Source of the DNA: Timema cristinae
Lineage: Eukaryota > Arthropoda > Insecta > Phasmatodea > Timematidae
Direction: 5' to 3'
DNA length: 64,000 nt
Assembly (NCBI GenBank): GCA_039000515.1
Contig: JBCFYV010009882.1
Location: forward strand, 48,063,639-48,127,638
Part shown: piece after piece, positions 34,931 through 47,085 of the stretch
Numbering within the stretch: position 1 is the first letter of the stretch
Layout of the letters: every line of letters starts with the position of its first letter
Program-made: the position numbers and the translations under genes
Notes under the pieces: model-generated
The model's input: the letters and a program-made list of their open reading frames with translations, nothing else
Told to the model about the DNA's origin: nothing
Databases searched by the model: none

Positions 34931-36021
34931 CACGTTTATAACGTATTGACTTATATAGTCATCTTTTGGGCGCAAGATGGTATTACCCTTCAAATTATGT
35001 TTTAGGGGCAAACTAAAAAAATATATTGTCTAAAAATGGTTTACAACAAGACTCAAGCATTTTTTTGTAATATTTTCAACTCTACGATTACACTTGTACA
35101 GACCGCTTTAGAGAGTATATAATTTTTTTGATTGTTATAAAAGTTACTAAAACAATGTTAATATATTTATACAATAATAAATGTATTCTGCAACTGTCAA
35201 TTTTCACAAGTCGTATTAATACCTATGAAATTAGAACAATATTAAAGTAAGATTTATTAAGATTAATTTTTACCATAACGCTTTTATAGATACACTAACT
35301 GTAATGATTTTAATTGTTAGGTAAAATATATTTTTTGTTAGTATTTATGTTACTGAAAACAACTAAATGATTAGTAGAAAGAGGCTTACCTAAGATCTTT
35401 TGATTAGATTTTACTTCTAAACATTTGTAGGCTTATCTATGACTAATAATATCTATTGATTGGGTTAAATAGGGGTTCTGACAACTAGCCTAGGAGATTG
35501 CCCGGTGTGCACAGGTACTAGGGGTGCATTCCTACAAAATGTATTTCTTTAGTATCTCAAAATATAATTGTTTAAATTAAATACCATCATAGTTATTTCT
35601 AAATAAATAATAGCGTATAATTTTTATCAAATTTTGAGAAATATTTAAAATAAACAGAATGATTAACCATAATAACTTTCATGGTTTAATGATATTTGGG
35701 GTAGGTTTTTTGACGAATCAGTTTGATATTTGATTAAAGGCTTCCCAAAATATAAAGAAAAAAAGTAGAATAATATGGATAATTTGTGCATGCATTGATT
35801 AAGGCAGAAAGGTGGGGAAGGGGAGAGTGTCACTTGTTTTTGTATTTATTTATCTTTTTTTTTTCAGGTATTTCATCAACCTATGAGTATTAATCTTATT
35901 CACGCAGAGGGTGCGGTTTTTTGTATTATACAGAATAAAACTGAGGCCCAAATTTTAAGTCTTGCTTAGAGTGCATGAAACCCTTTCGCTGGCCCTGGTT
36001 CAAATACTTTATTTATATAGA
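34931..36021. other. AT-rich non-coding stretch
   Basis: No gene or repeat recognised. Confidence 0.5.
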
Positions 36022-38569
36022 TATAGGGTAAAGTAGCCTAAATGGCACCACTTTTTAGAAATCAACGTATAAAATCCAAATGACTCATAGGTTAACCAAA
36101 ATGAATATCACAACATGAATGTGGCTATTTTGGCTAACGAACTTAATTTTTTCATAATATTATCTTAACCTAAACCATTTATTTTGGCTTTATTTTTAAA
36201 GATGTGCAACCGGTGGCATTTAGACAACCAGTCTCCTAAATCGCACCATGGGTTGCTAAAATCGCACTTACACTTAAAATACGTAGGTTTGAAAAATATT
36301 TATTAATCTTTCACTTTAATGGTTTACTATTATGTATTCCACGAAAATTATTCATCATATCAAAAATGAAAAGTCTATACAAAATTAAAAAATTATAAAC
36401 TATATTCACAACAAATGAACTTAGTTTTATTAAAGAAAAGGTAAAAGCTGATTGGTTATTCACTATGATTAAAGATTAAATCAGTTTTACCTACTGTCAA
36501 ATTTTTATAAAACATTTACAAAGTAACATTTTTTTAATAAAACAACATTGAAAGTTGAACTAGAAAAACTCATAGGTTTAGTGGGCTAAAAATCTAAAAA
36601 ATATGTATGTAAATACAAAACAAAATTGAGCCAATTATAAAAGTGTAAAAAATAAAAATCTATAGGCCGAAAAAAGCCTGACATTAACTCTTAGGTTTGC
36701 AATTCTGTGCAACAGTGATATTTAAATCTTTTGATTTTTTTCGAAACACCAGCACATGTTTTATGAGGCAATTTTTTTCTTAACTGACATTGCACCATAT
36801 CCTCCACCATGCCTTCTTCACATATGTAACAATACCAATCTTCAGCAACAAATTCAATCACAGAATTTTCGGTAAATTTTAATTTCTTTTTAGCGGCTGT
36901 TGAGTGATTACTATTATTTTCTGGGTGATTTTGAGCTTTTCTTGGACTTTGTGATGAATTTACAAGTTGATCAGCCGCTGTTTTATTTTTTCTCAGTTTA
37001 TTGGCTATTTGAAGAGATTTTCTCTCCATAATTTGCTGGAGCTTATTTTTAATTGGGCTCAAAGTCAAAATCTCAGCTCTTTTGGCACCTTTCATCTGTA
37101 TTTTACTTTGTTTGGCTGTTGGGCATGGCAAAAAGCTCATATCATGGAATGTGACACGAAGACTTTTGGAAGATTTAACATTTAGTGATCTTGTAGCTGC
37201 ATTCTTCTCTGGGACAATCGCGAATTCCTCTTCTTGGCACTCTTGCTCATCATCAGGAGGAAGCGTTATTGGTGTTTCTTCAAGCTCATTCAAGTAATTG
37301 GCTGGTGAGTGGATGTTGGCTGGAACAAAGCCGGCGTCTGAAAATACATTTCTGTCCACAGTCCAGATTCCAGTGGCTTTGAAACTACTCATTGCATTAC
37401 TCGCGGTGGCTGCTCTGCTACTAGCACTTGTGCAACAGAAGATTGTAGTATTCACCCCTCTCTCACTACTGGAAACAGCACCCACTTGATGTCGTCTTTT
37501 CTGTATTACTATCTTAGGCGATTTCTTTTGTAGAATAAAGAAGCCGGATTCATCAACATTAAAAATGTTCAAGGCGTTCAGTCCAGTTTCATCAACAATA
37601 TTTATCAACACATCAAAACATTGAAATACATTTTCTTTGTTAAAACCCCTAGCCCTAGCAATAGACACATTTTCAGGTTGTCTTAGACTGAGTGTAGGAT
37701 TCCGCTTCATAAAGGCATAATACCATTTTTTCCCCACGATCTTCTTTTCTTTGTTGAAAGGATTGGGTAGATGAGGATTAACAATAATTACTTGAAAAGC
37801 TAGCTTCCTAACTTCAGTTATTGTAAGGCCAAACATACTCTCTTCAAACTTTAAATGACATCTACGAGTTCCTTTTCAGCTTCTGAAGGTAACGCTGTTT
37901 GTCTACCATTCACAGCCTTGCTGCTACCACGATTAACCCCCCGATTAACTTTTCTGTGAAAATGCCTCAAAAAAAGTATTTTTTTGGTATCTCATACTTT
38001 CTGCAACATTCATTTAGTTTAATATTCCCTTCTTTAAATTCCATCAGAGCACGGGACATATCTTCTGTACTCCACTTTCTATACACCCTTTTAGCCATTG
38101 CAAGAAGATTCTATAACAAAAGAAAATAAAACCCTGTTCAAGTTGCATAAATCGCACCGGTGCTATTTAAGCAACCTAGTAGTGGTGCGATTTCAGAAAC
38201 CACGCCATTTTATGAACTATTGCCTCCCCAAATTACATGCTTGGACCAAACAAATATTTAACTGCAATAAATGCTTCTTAAAAGTATGCCAAGCAATATT
38301 AATAAAAGCCGTTGATATATTATTGTCTCACCTGATGCCTGGGTCCTTAGGAAAATGATTAAAATATTACATCAAATTACCTTATTTTCTTTGAACATTT
38401 ACAAAGCACAAACGAAAACACGGAAAGTCTTCAAACTATTAAAGCATCATGGGAGTGCTGCGCAGTTCAATATCGATCCACTAGGTAGAGCACAAATGCA
38501 TTCGGTTCATTTTTAAAGACAGTGGTGCGATTTAGGAGCCGGTGCGATATTGGCAACTTTCCCCTATAT
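36022..38569 (-). mobile_element. Pogo-superfamily DNA transposon, internally deleted
   Basis: The ends ATAGGGTAAAGTAGCCTAAA and, inverted, ATAGGGGAAAGTTGCCAATA, followed by TGGCACC and TCGCACC, form a terminal inverted repeat of nearly 30 bp, bordered by TA as in TA-targeting elements. Sub-terminal GGTGCGATTT motifs recur at both ends (near 36185-36262 and 38158-38535). The total is about 2.55 kb. The single gene lies on the minus strand, and its catalytic centre is deleted, so any movement would need a helper enzyme. Confidence 0.85.
36691..38098 (-). pseudogene. Pogo/Tigger-type transposase, catalytic core deleted, frameshifted N-terminus
   Basis: The ATG at 38098 starts MAKRVYRKWSTEDMSRALME, a psq-type helix-turn-helix. 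The frame breaks after PKKYFF; LRHFHRKV and SEAEKELVDVI continue it in another frame, with a stop before LKR. From 37836 an open frame of 381 codons follows. It covers the CENP-B-type HTH (EVRKLAFQ, WYYAFMKRNPTLSLRQPE), then FNVDESGF with the first catalytic Asp, then QVGAVSSSERGVNTTIFCCTSASS. It then jumps directly to FKATGIWTVDRNVFSDAGF, a motif normally found after the third catalytic residue. About 130 residues holding the second and third Asp are therefore gone without loss of frame. The C-terminus has a Lys-rich linker and a PHD-like finger (C-x2-C, C, H-x2-C, CC), as in insect relatives. The long open frame after the deletion suggests recent decay or domestication. Confidence 0.88.
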
Positions 38570-39065
38570 ATATAAAAGGTAACAGCCAAAGATTAACACT
38601 CCAATCCTCTATCATTTCAGTCATGCATATTTTTATCTTTCGTGTCGGTAATATTTGAATGAGATTCTATAAATCTTGTGACTCAACTATAAATGAAATC
38701 AGAATAAAATATCGTTATTACAAACAGTATTTGGGATGAACTTTATCTTCATATAGTATTTCGTCTAGCTTCGTAAAATCAACATCATATGGGACTACAT
38801 CGTTTTCTAAGATGGAAAACAAGATGGTGCTACAGCTTACTTCCACCTTAGATTCCAGATAAGCACTCAATATTTTGTTTCATATTTTGTATTCGTGCAC
38901 TAAAATAGAACTAAAAGAAATTATGAACACGTGGTTTAAACCTTACCTTGTCAGATTACACCATAGCGTACATTAAAAGATAAGGCCAAATTTTAACCCT
39001 TCAAGTTAAGACTGATATCTTTCAGAGTAAACGGAGTGTAAAATGATTAGTTTTGGAGCACTCCA
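38570..39065. other. Non-coding stretch
   Basis: No gene or repeat recognised. Confidence 0.5.
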
Positions 39066-39292
39066 TCTTACTATCTGTTCAGGCTATACGATTATGTACC
39101 AATTGCACTTATGTGTCAAGGATTGAGAAGAATTAATTTAGAGGAAGTGCACCTTCACTTGCGTGAATGGAGAATGGAAAAACATTTAGAAAAAATAACT
39201 TCAGTGCACCTTACAAGGATCGAACTCCGATCTCCACATCGTTAGTAGTCTAGTCTAACACTAAAATAGCGCGTTTGATCAAGCGGCCATGG
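39066..39292 (-). mobile_element. SINE family A, full length
   Basis: Reverse complement has CATGGCCGCTTGATCAAACG, then GAGATCGGAGTTCGATCCTT, body CATTCACGCAAGTGAAGGTG and tail CGTATAGCCTGAACAGAT. Confidence 0.88.
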
Positions 39293-39792
39293 AAGTTGTG
39301 TACAGTTATTAAGGAGCTCTTATATAATTTTGGAGCCAAATACATTTTTGTGTTTAAATTTAACTTTACTATATACGTCCCACCCCCCTCCCCCCCTCCG
39401 CGTTCACAGAATGTTTCGCTAAATTTTTGTATTGAGCTTATTTTAAATAAAATGGTTGATGGGCCAAAAAACTTAAATAAGGAATTCAATTTTTGTTTTA
39501 TTCATTAAAGAAAATAATGTATTATTTAACATAAATAAGTAATATGTCTAGTTTACAGTTAATAAAATTTTTAAAGAATGGAATGAACAGTAGATTCGTA
39601 TTCGTATTCCTTCCACGGAAATAGAGTATACATTATTTAAAAAATTCTAACGACTAAATTCATATCTCGGTATTGAAATTAAATGCAAATAGTCTAGACC
39701 GTTAATAGAGCAAAATAAGTAGACTCAGGATTAACCCCAAACTGTTGAAATAATGAAATTTAATTTTAATCACGTAAAAAAATATATATATA
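39293..39792. other. AT-rich non-coding stretch with C-rich run
   Basis: Contains a CCCACCCCCCTCCCCCCCTCC run near 39379-39400. No gene supported. Confidence 0.5.
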
Positions 39793-39965
39793 CTCCATTT
39801 GGGCAAGAATATGTAGGCCTAATATTTACGCTAATGTGTTAGGGGTGAGTAAGGTTGAATTTAAAGGAAGTGTACCCACGTTTGCATAGAGGGAGAGCGG
39901 ATAATTATATAGGAAAAACAACCCTCACTACACCCGACAGGGATCAAACCAAGATTTCTCAGCCA
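39793..39965 (-). mobile_element. SINE family A, head truncated
   Basis: Reverse complement shows the B-box region TTGGTTTGATCCCTGTCGGG, the body (TTCCTTTAAATTCAACCTTA) and CGTAAATATTAGGCCTACAT near the tail. Most of the A-box side is lost. Confidence 0.8.
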
Positions 39966-40004
39966 TTTGCATCCTAATATTTGGCAAGAATGACGCTTTA
40001 AAAC

Positions 40005-40238
40005 CATATGCAGTCGGTAATGTGTCTGTTTACTGAGTTAAGGGCCCCGTGTTCGATTCCTGGCATAGCCAAAAAAGTATCATTGTTGAAATGTGGGTTT
40101 ACCATTTCACAGTGATGAATTAACGGATGGGGACTAGAAGTTGAGTCAATTTTAGATTTAAGTTAGTCTATAAGTAATGTGTTGATATGATCAGTCAGTT
40201 CAGAAAGAGCACGTTAAATACCTCAAATAAATAAAAAT
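40005..40238 (+). mobile_element. SINE family D, tRNA-Lys/Arg-like head
   Basis: Head ATGCAGTCGGTAATGTGTCT with B box GTGTTCGATTCCT, body GTGATGAATTAACGGATGGG, and 3' end GTTAAATACCTCAAATAAAT. The same order is seen on the minus strand at 47310-47555. Confidence 0.78.
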
Positions 40239-41030
40239 GCATCATGTAACCACCGAGACGGGTTATTATGTGGGAGTTAATAATTGTTCAAATATGGCTA
40301 ACTCACCGTAACAACACAAATGTTTATGATAGTCACAAGATTAAGAAATATGAGTAAATAAATAACTGAAGACCCTTCTCCGAGCTACAATAACCCTTCT
40401 ATAGTTATAAAACGACCTCCCAACCACTATTAAAATTACAACCATTTTTACCGGAAGCCCAAAAGAGGAACCCCTTCCACCCCGCAACCCAAGATTAATC
40501 ATTGGAACCCCTTGAGATATAGGGTCCATCTTTGGTGGGGGTATGTCTTAAGACCTTAGCCGGAAAAATTCCCCAGCCCACTTCGGGCCCCCTCCTTACC
40601 CAAACGCATCTCGGGAACCGTTTATTTGTGTTTTATTCATTTGATAAAAATGAATTCTTAAGTCTATACCAAGTCTTTAACATATAAAATAATATTGTAT
40701 CTATTTTTATCTAAGTATTGAACAATTTGCGCTAGAATTTTCTAGTTTATTTTAATTACGATTATTAAATGTACATCTTTGACTTAACTTTACTTGAGTA
40801 ACTAAAACTCATATATTGATTTTAAAAAATACACTGCATTAAGCTACATAGAGCTAGGGATTGAACCTTGACTTCTCAATTCTGAGTCCAACACGCTATC
40901 ACCAGTTAGTGTGGAGGTATTGATTTGTAATCCTAATTTTGACTGGAAGGTTGGGGATTTGATTTGGTTTAAAAATACCTACGATCCGTAGGCTTTTTAC
41001 ACGTAATATCCTCAGGAAAATAATAGTGTG
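40239..41030. other. Non-coding stretch with a SINE A scrap
   Basis: At 40850-40905 the reverse complement shows TAGCGTGTTGGACTCAGAAT and CAAGGTTCAATCCCTAGC, a worn piece of a SINE head. No gene supported. Confidence 0.5.
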
Positions 41031-41556
41031 TATGTTACACCCCATTCGTAAATCTGCTCAGTTCATGAATTGGGCAAATTTCTGCCCATTACATTAACTG
41101 GCTTCCCCTCCTGACCATTTCATGAACTGGGCAAAAAATAATCTAGTTCATGAATTGTGTAGCGCTTGTGCTACCCAGTTCAAAACCAGGTTATTTCACG
41201 AAACTGGCAGCTCCAATCCTTACACAATTCATGAAATGAATGCGTTTTTGCTTGGTCCGTGAAATAGACAAGCGAATAACAGGTTTAGTCTTTAAGTTAA
41301 TTTAACTTTCAACGGGTTTAGAATAGAAGGTTTGGTTTTATTAGGTTAGGTAAGGTTAGTTTACTATAATATCTTATAACGAGTTTCAGTTAAGCTAGTA
41401 TTAGATGGTACAATGAGTTCCAGTTCATGAATTGGGAAAGAGTGCAATTTTTGCCTATATTTCATCAAATGGTCAAACGAAGAAGCCAATTCACAGAATA
41501 GGCATGAATTTGCCAAATTCATGAAGTAGGCAGATTCACTATCGGATTGTAACATA
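41031..41556. mobile_element. TA-flanked MITE with TTCATGAA-rich ends
   Basis: The left end TATGTTACACCCCATTCGTA and the right end inverted TATGTTACAATCCGATAGTG, then AATCTGC and TTCATGAATT on both sides, form an inverted repeat of about 50 bp. The palindrome TTCATGAA and near variants recur at least eight times inside, for example CAGTTCATGAATTGGGCAAA. It has no coding capacity. Confidence 0.75.
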
Positions 41557-41852
41557 TATATCCTTTCCCTGCGGCTAAATACAACCCACACCTCTTTGTG
41601 TTGAGTCTTTAATAACCATTAGAGTTAAAATATAGTAAAATAAACTTATGCAAATGTAAGTACAGTACATCTTGTTTTGTAGTTTGCGATCGTATTGTTA
41701 GAGTATTTATAATATGCGTAAGTCATTGAATGTATGAACCACAGGAACTCGACTCAAAGTCTTTCAAAAGGGTTTACTATAGTATTCTGACGCGACATAA
41801 TCTAGGCCTACAGCTATACATTATGTGCAGTATAAATGAGGACTCGTGAATG

Positions 41853-42060
41853 TGATACCCGCACCGGCGAGCACACGCTTGAACTAACAAGTTAATCCAG
41901 TCTATGTTGCTGGTTATCGAGAGGTCGGGGTTTGAATACAACCCAGGTATAATGAGTATTTTGTACAAAGATATAACAAATTTGGCCCAGGATAGGCAAA
42001 AATTGGTAGCTGCAACAAACCAATCGCAAGATTGATGACCTAATGATGATGATAATTGTT
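41853..42060 (+). mobile_element. tRNA-headed SINE with (ATG)n tail
   Basis: Head ACCGGCGAGCACACGCTTGA, B-box region GGTCGGGGTTTGAATACAAC, a short body (GGCCCAGGATAGGCAAAAAT, CAACAAACCAATCGC) and an ATGATGATGAT end. It differs from the other families; only one copy is seen. Confidence 0.55.
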
Positions 42061-43019
42061 ATAGATTATAATTGTATAGTGTGTTTATGATGATTCCTCT
42101 CTAAATTAGCAAGTGTGATTTGGGTCAAAGATTCATCAAGTTAGCCCTAAAGTTAAAAGTTTGGACTTTTATCGATTAGCCTCTTCACTTTTTACTATAG
42201 CATTTTCTTTTTAAGTTTTTATAAGAGAGTCTTGCATTGATTAAAAAAATTTCGTTAGAGGTTATTTGTTCTCTTAGTACTAACAAACTTTTGTTTTAAA
42301 ATAAACATGAGTGTAAAACTTATTTGCTCTAAAATCAACTCAAACTAATTTATTAATATTTTAATAATCCATAATTAAATCTTCAATAAATATATTATTA
42401 ACTCTGTATAGTAATTACAATATTAAATAAGGTTCGCAATAATTTTTATTTTAGGATAATCGTTTGTTAATCAATAGGGATCAAATTACTTACCCACGTA
42501 AAATATTTTAAAATGATTCAAAACTCTCTTTTATACCTTTAACATAGTACACAGCTATTTAAATAGACGCAATCAATTCGAATTAACTGTGGTTTCTTAA
42601 ATCATGGTTAAAAGAGAATAAATGACGAGCAGTAAAGGAAACAAAGAGATGAGTTGCGTGATGGTATCTGACCAAAACGGTTCTAGTTGTTGGCAGACGA
42701 CCGATTGCAAACAATGGCCACATGTCCCATAAGACACCACAGGGACTACTTGTTAGAGTGAGTAACCTTGAGATAAAATACTGCGCTCAGGCCAAGATTG
42801 ACTCTTAGAACCTTTTGGACCTAAACTCCGTCGTCGGACATTTGAAATGTGGCCCACATTCAGGTCTTACTCATTAACCTCTTCACTTATCCGAGAGAAA
42901 CATTCACTAATGCTTCAGTCAGAAGATGCCATGCTTCTCTAACATCTCAACACTTTCGGCTTGCTTTGAACATGATCGTTATAGGTCTCTGTTTTTTTAC
43001 TCTGTTTATTTAAGATAAT
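42061..43019. other. Non-coding stretch
   Basis: No gene or repeat recognised. Confidence 0.5.
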
Positions 43020-43023
43020 TTAA

Positions 43024-44029
43024 GGTGGGATGGACGGGAAAGATGGTTAAGGTGAATAGATTAGCAGTTTTTATAGCAAGGCCTAGAATTCGATGACCTA
43101 AAACTGATTTTTAAAAACACCTATAAATATACCTAGAAATTCTAAAATGTAGTTCAAATTTACAATAAAAAAATACTTAAATTACGAATAAAAACTTTTA
43201 ACGAAAGCGTACAACTAAATCAAACACGTGCTTTATAAATTGAAACTAAATAATATATTTGGAATGAAAAGCATTTAACAACTAAAATCTTGCATCCTGC
43301 TTAATATATTATAGATTTACAAATTAATATCTGCTTCAGAAATAATAGTTACCCCTTCCCAACGCAACCCTTCCAGTCTAGTTGCAGTCTCCCCAGGAAT
43401 GTGTATTTTCCAAAAATACAAGCAAAAAGGAAACAAAGTTCATGGCACACATTATATTCTCATTCCGACAACTGTGACAAAAAAAAAGATCGAATGTATT
43501 ATATGCATCTATAAAATATCTATAATATTCATAAATATACTTATTCAACCTTAATGATTTAAAAATTACAAAAAATAATAAAATATTGCCTAGATATCCA
43601 AAATGAAAAAAATACCAAAATATTAACTAAAAACAACTACAAGCCGAGAACCATAAATAGAATTGATGTACAAGTGAACATTGTCTGAGATGTACAAAAA
43701 AATTAAAAGTTATCAAAATCCTGGCCCTGGCCATAAAAAATAGGTATAATATTCCTAGAGTAGATAAATTTAGTTTAATTATCTACACATAATAGACGCC
43801 AAATTTCGTTTTATTTATAATGGAAATAGCAGAATTTTAACAAGTTATTTTCTCTTCAATCAGAAGTTTATGTTTAGATGCTACCATAACTATTACAAAT
43901 ATTCAAGAATTGTCAAGATTACTACATGTAGAATATTGAATTAATGTTTATTTATTTTTACTAAATATGTTTTTTTCTACAAAATCTGCACAAATACAGA
44001 TCTTAGCTCGCATTCTCTTCCTCATCACC
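43024..44029. mobile_element. TTAA-flanked MITE, long copy
   Basis: Starts TTAA|GGTGGGATGGACGG and ends CTTCCTCATCACC|TTAA. The terminal ~60 bp at the left (GCAGTTTTTATAGCA) and ~180 bp at the right resemble the short copies. The roughly 600 bp between are extra AT-rich sequence without a coding frame. It may be closer to the parental element or may carry a nested insert. Confidence 0.75.
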
Positions 44030-44033
44030 TTAA

Positions 44034-45051
44034 ACGTTCGGAAGAATAATATAAAGGGATAATATGCCATACTCTAAACGTAAGATAGAAGTTCACTCAC
44101 TACCAAGTGCACTGAAATTTGTAATTCTTCAAAAGGACCGTCTTTAAAAAAAAAAATTTGGACTGGCGAATCAGTATTTTCTTACGTTTTCTTACGAGGG
44201 GGTGTCAGAATCCATCTTACCTAAGGCTTTTTTTTAAATGTTTATGTTGAGACCAGATCTAAAAAAAAATACCATAAAAGAAATAATTATTAATTATAAC
44301 ATTTCACTTATATTTCATTTACGTATGACGAGTCATCTAATTTTACTGAAATGTAAGTATTCTAAAATGTTATATCAATTGATTTATTACCAATCCTTAT
44401 GTCTAAAAATAATTAAACACTTAATATAATATAGAACAAATTGCAAAATTGTAAAAAGAATTACGTATGATAGTGGGGGAGGGTGACAAAATCTTACGCT
44501 CCCTTAAATGGAGGTGAGTGGGGGTTTGAAAATATTGGGGGAAAAAGCCTTACATAATTTAAGGATGGCCCCAAATTGTTGTTCTACATATATTTCAAGC
44601 TAAAATACGAAGATTCAGTTGAGACATTTGTAACTATAATTATCTGACCATCATTTAGACTTTGTTTAGTATCTGGATTATTTTATGAATCTAAAAAATA
44701 TATATTGAAAGTTATTTAATTAATATAACAATGTATATAGTCGTTTACTATTCTTTAATTGTTATGACTTGTATAAAATATGCATATACTAGTTTTGTGT
44801 TGGGTTTGATTATTTCTTTGTTTTGAATTCATACAGCACTACGCATCAGTACAATTCGCAAAAATATGGCAATGTTATTAGTAAAAATATAAGTGAACAC
44901 ATTTCTTAGAGAAGTGATTTAAACTTCGTGATCATTAAAAATATATTTTATTTTAGTTAGTATTTCCCCCATAACCATCATTTACTAGCTCATGAAAACA
45001 CATTTCAAATGGATTTTAGAGATATCCAATACAAAAAAAAATCTCTTGGCC
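44034..45051. other. AT-rich non-coding stretch
   Basis: No gene or repeat recognised. Confidence 0.5.
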
Positions 45052-45308
45052 GTCACCCCTAATTTACAGGTGACTGCTTTGGTTTGGCGTCACACTCATA
45101 TTAGACTGAATGTCGATGACCAGGAGATCAGGGATTGAATCCCAGTCGAGTGTATTGAGGATAGCTTTTCATAAATAGCTGGCCACTCTCCCTCCATGCA
45201 AATTTGGGTAAAATTTCCCTAATTTCTACCTTACCCACCCCTAGTACATTGGAGCGATGAGTACATTATGCCTATAACCCGAATGGGTAGTATGACGTAA
45301 TGCAAAAA
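45052..45308 (+). mobile_element. SINE family A, full length
   Basis: B-box region AGGGATTGAATCCCAGTCGA, body CCACTCTCCCTCCATGCAAA, tail TATAACCCGAATGGGTAGTA followed by TGACGTAATGC. Confidence 0.88.
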
Positions 45309-45511
45309 AACAAGGTTTTCTATGAGGAGATATAAGAGGTACCCATCGTTTACTCTGTAAAGTAGAAGTTTTACCTTACCTGGTTCCACTATGGTGTAAC
45401 TTAAAATAAATGTCCATAATGTAATCAGTCAAGGTAAGACCTTACAAAGTAAATGAAGTGTGTCTAAGTCAGGCCATGGGCCCGAGACTCTACTGGCAAA
45501 AGTTTGGTAAC

Positions 45512-45725
45512 ACTGGTTTAAGGTATATGGTCTAAGGCGTCACTCTCACAATATACTGGATTGCCAATGAAGGGTGTTCGATTCCCAGTCGTGTGTACTG
45601 AAAGTTTTTTCATAGCTATCGTCCCACTGTCTATCAACACATGAATTCTATTTTTTTTTATCACAACTCCATTAATGTAAATGTGTAGATAAACCGAACA
45701 GATAGTAAAACGCAGTGCACAAAAT
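45512..45725 (+). mobile_element. SINE family A, nearly full length
   Basis: Head TATATGGTCTAAGGCGTCAC keeps the tRNA-Leu-like GGTCTAAGGCG. B box TGTTCGATTCCCAG; tail AGATAGTAAAACGCAGTGCA. Confidence 0.85.
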
Positions 45726-45739
45726 TAAAAAAACGAGAT

Positions 45740-46010
45740 CATATGCTTATGCGCACCCATTAAGCTACGCGTCCGTGGAGTGAGACAAGCTTTTTAAATG
45801 TCGGACGGCCTTCCTTTGGGTTGAGCCATCGAGGCGGTCCAGCTGTCCAAGTTCCGGGAGAATACACCAGGTGGTGGTGGGAGCGCCCGTGTGATGATCA
45901 CGACGAGGTTTCAGACGACAAACTGAAACTCTCCAACTGACCTCTCGACTCGTTTTCTCTCCTGACACGAGAAAGGATGCGCCTACATGTTACATTTCAG
46001 CCGCTGACAT
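45740..46010 (-). other. GC-rich island, nature unknown
   Basis: About 270 bp well above the local G+C content. A minus-strand frame of 67 codons (45765-45968) is rich in Arg and Ser and matches no family I know. On the minus strand CACGGACGCGTAGCTTAATG near 45765-45784 looks tRNA-like, so this may be another SINE family. An exon is possible but unsupported. Confidence 0.35.
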
Positions 46011-46984
46011 GGGCGTTCAATGATAGTTGAAAAAAAAAACTTTATTTAAATTTTAAACCCTACTCAATTTTTTTTAATTTTGGAGTCCTGCTTTATTTTT
46101 CTTGTTTATTATAGATGTAGCTTTCAACACAATGGTTCCTAATAAGTTATCTTAAATGGTAGAAAGCAGGAGATTATCTTATAATAAATGTACCCACAAA
46201 AGTAAATAGAAAGGATTATAATACAGCGATGACAATATCACGTGGCAAACCCCTACTGCCGTGTGGACCTACATAGAGTCAAACCCTGACCTATATGGCG
46301 ATGATAAGCATGGAAAATGTAAATTCAAGGCCTCGGATGCCTTGGCCACGTTTAATATATCTTATATCTCATGTATCAATAAAATAAAGAGTTCATTTGT
46401 CTGGCTTGATCATTGCTCGATATCTACCGCAGGCAAAAGTATGAAATTCTAAACATTAGTAGCCCCTTACACGAACATGTGCATCTCAAAGCCGAAATTT
46501 TAAATCTTGGATTAGATTTTGTAAATAATTAAAAATCAGGTCGGTCCCCGGGCAGCAGAGGGCTTAAAAGCACTAACCGTAGAGTTAGCGTCAATACAAT
46601 GCCATTAAACTAAAAACATTTATCCCGGGCATCACCGGGTACTTCGACAAGTTAAAGCCCAGCTCATACAAATCAAAATAACTTTGCATAATGCAGCACA
46701 TGTATAACTAAGCATCTATTTGTAAATTTTCCAATGCAATACATAGTATGTTTTTTGATAAACCTAAAAAATGAATCAATCTAGACACGAGATTTGATAG
46801 AACATTGACCACCCTGATCACGCAGTTACAAGAATGGCCTGTGAATTGATAATAATTAATGTAAACGCACAAAGTTTTATACATTTTTTTGAACCGCCTC
46901 TTATTGCCCATCTGCACGCATTTTATTACACTAAATTTCCTATGAATGAGGAAGGTAAAATATAGAGAAAATGTACTCACATAT
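46011..46984. other. Non-coding stretch
   Basis: No gene supported. A minus-strand frame of 152 codons (46708-47166) runs through the SINE scrap at 46985-47085, which argues against its being a real gene. Confidence 0.5.
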
Positions 46985-47085
46985 ATACTGGAAGAAGATT
47001 GAGAATCAAAAATTTTGGAAAAACCATCCTTAGTACACCCAACATAAATTTGAATCTCAACCTTCCCATCACTGTAAAACCGGAA
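46985..47085 (-). mobile_element. SINE family A, fragment
   Basis: Reverse complement: GGTTGAGATTCAAATTTATG then TTGGGTGTACTAAGGATGGT and TTTTCCAAAATTTTTGATTC, matching B-box and early body in order. Confidence 0.65.
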
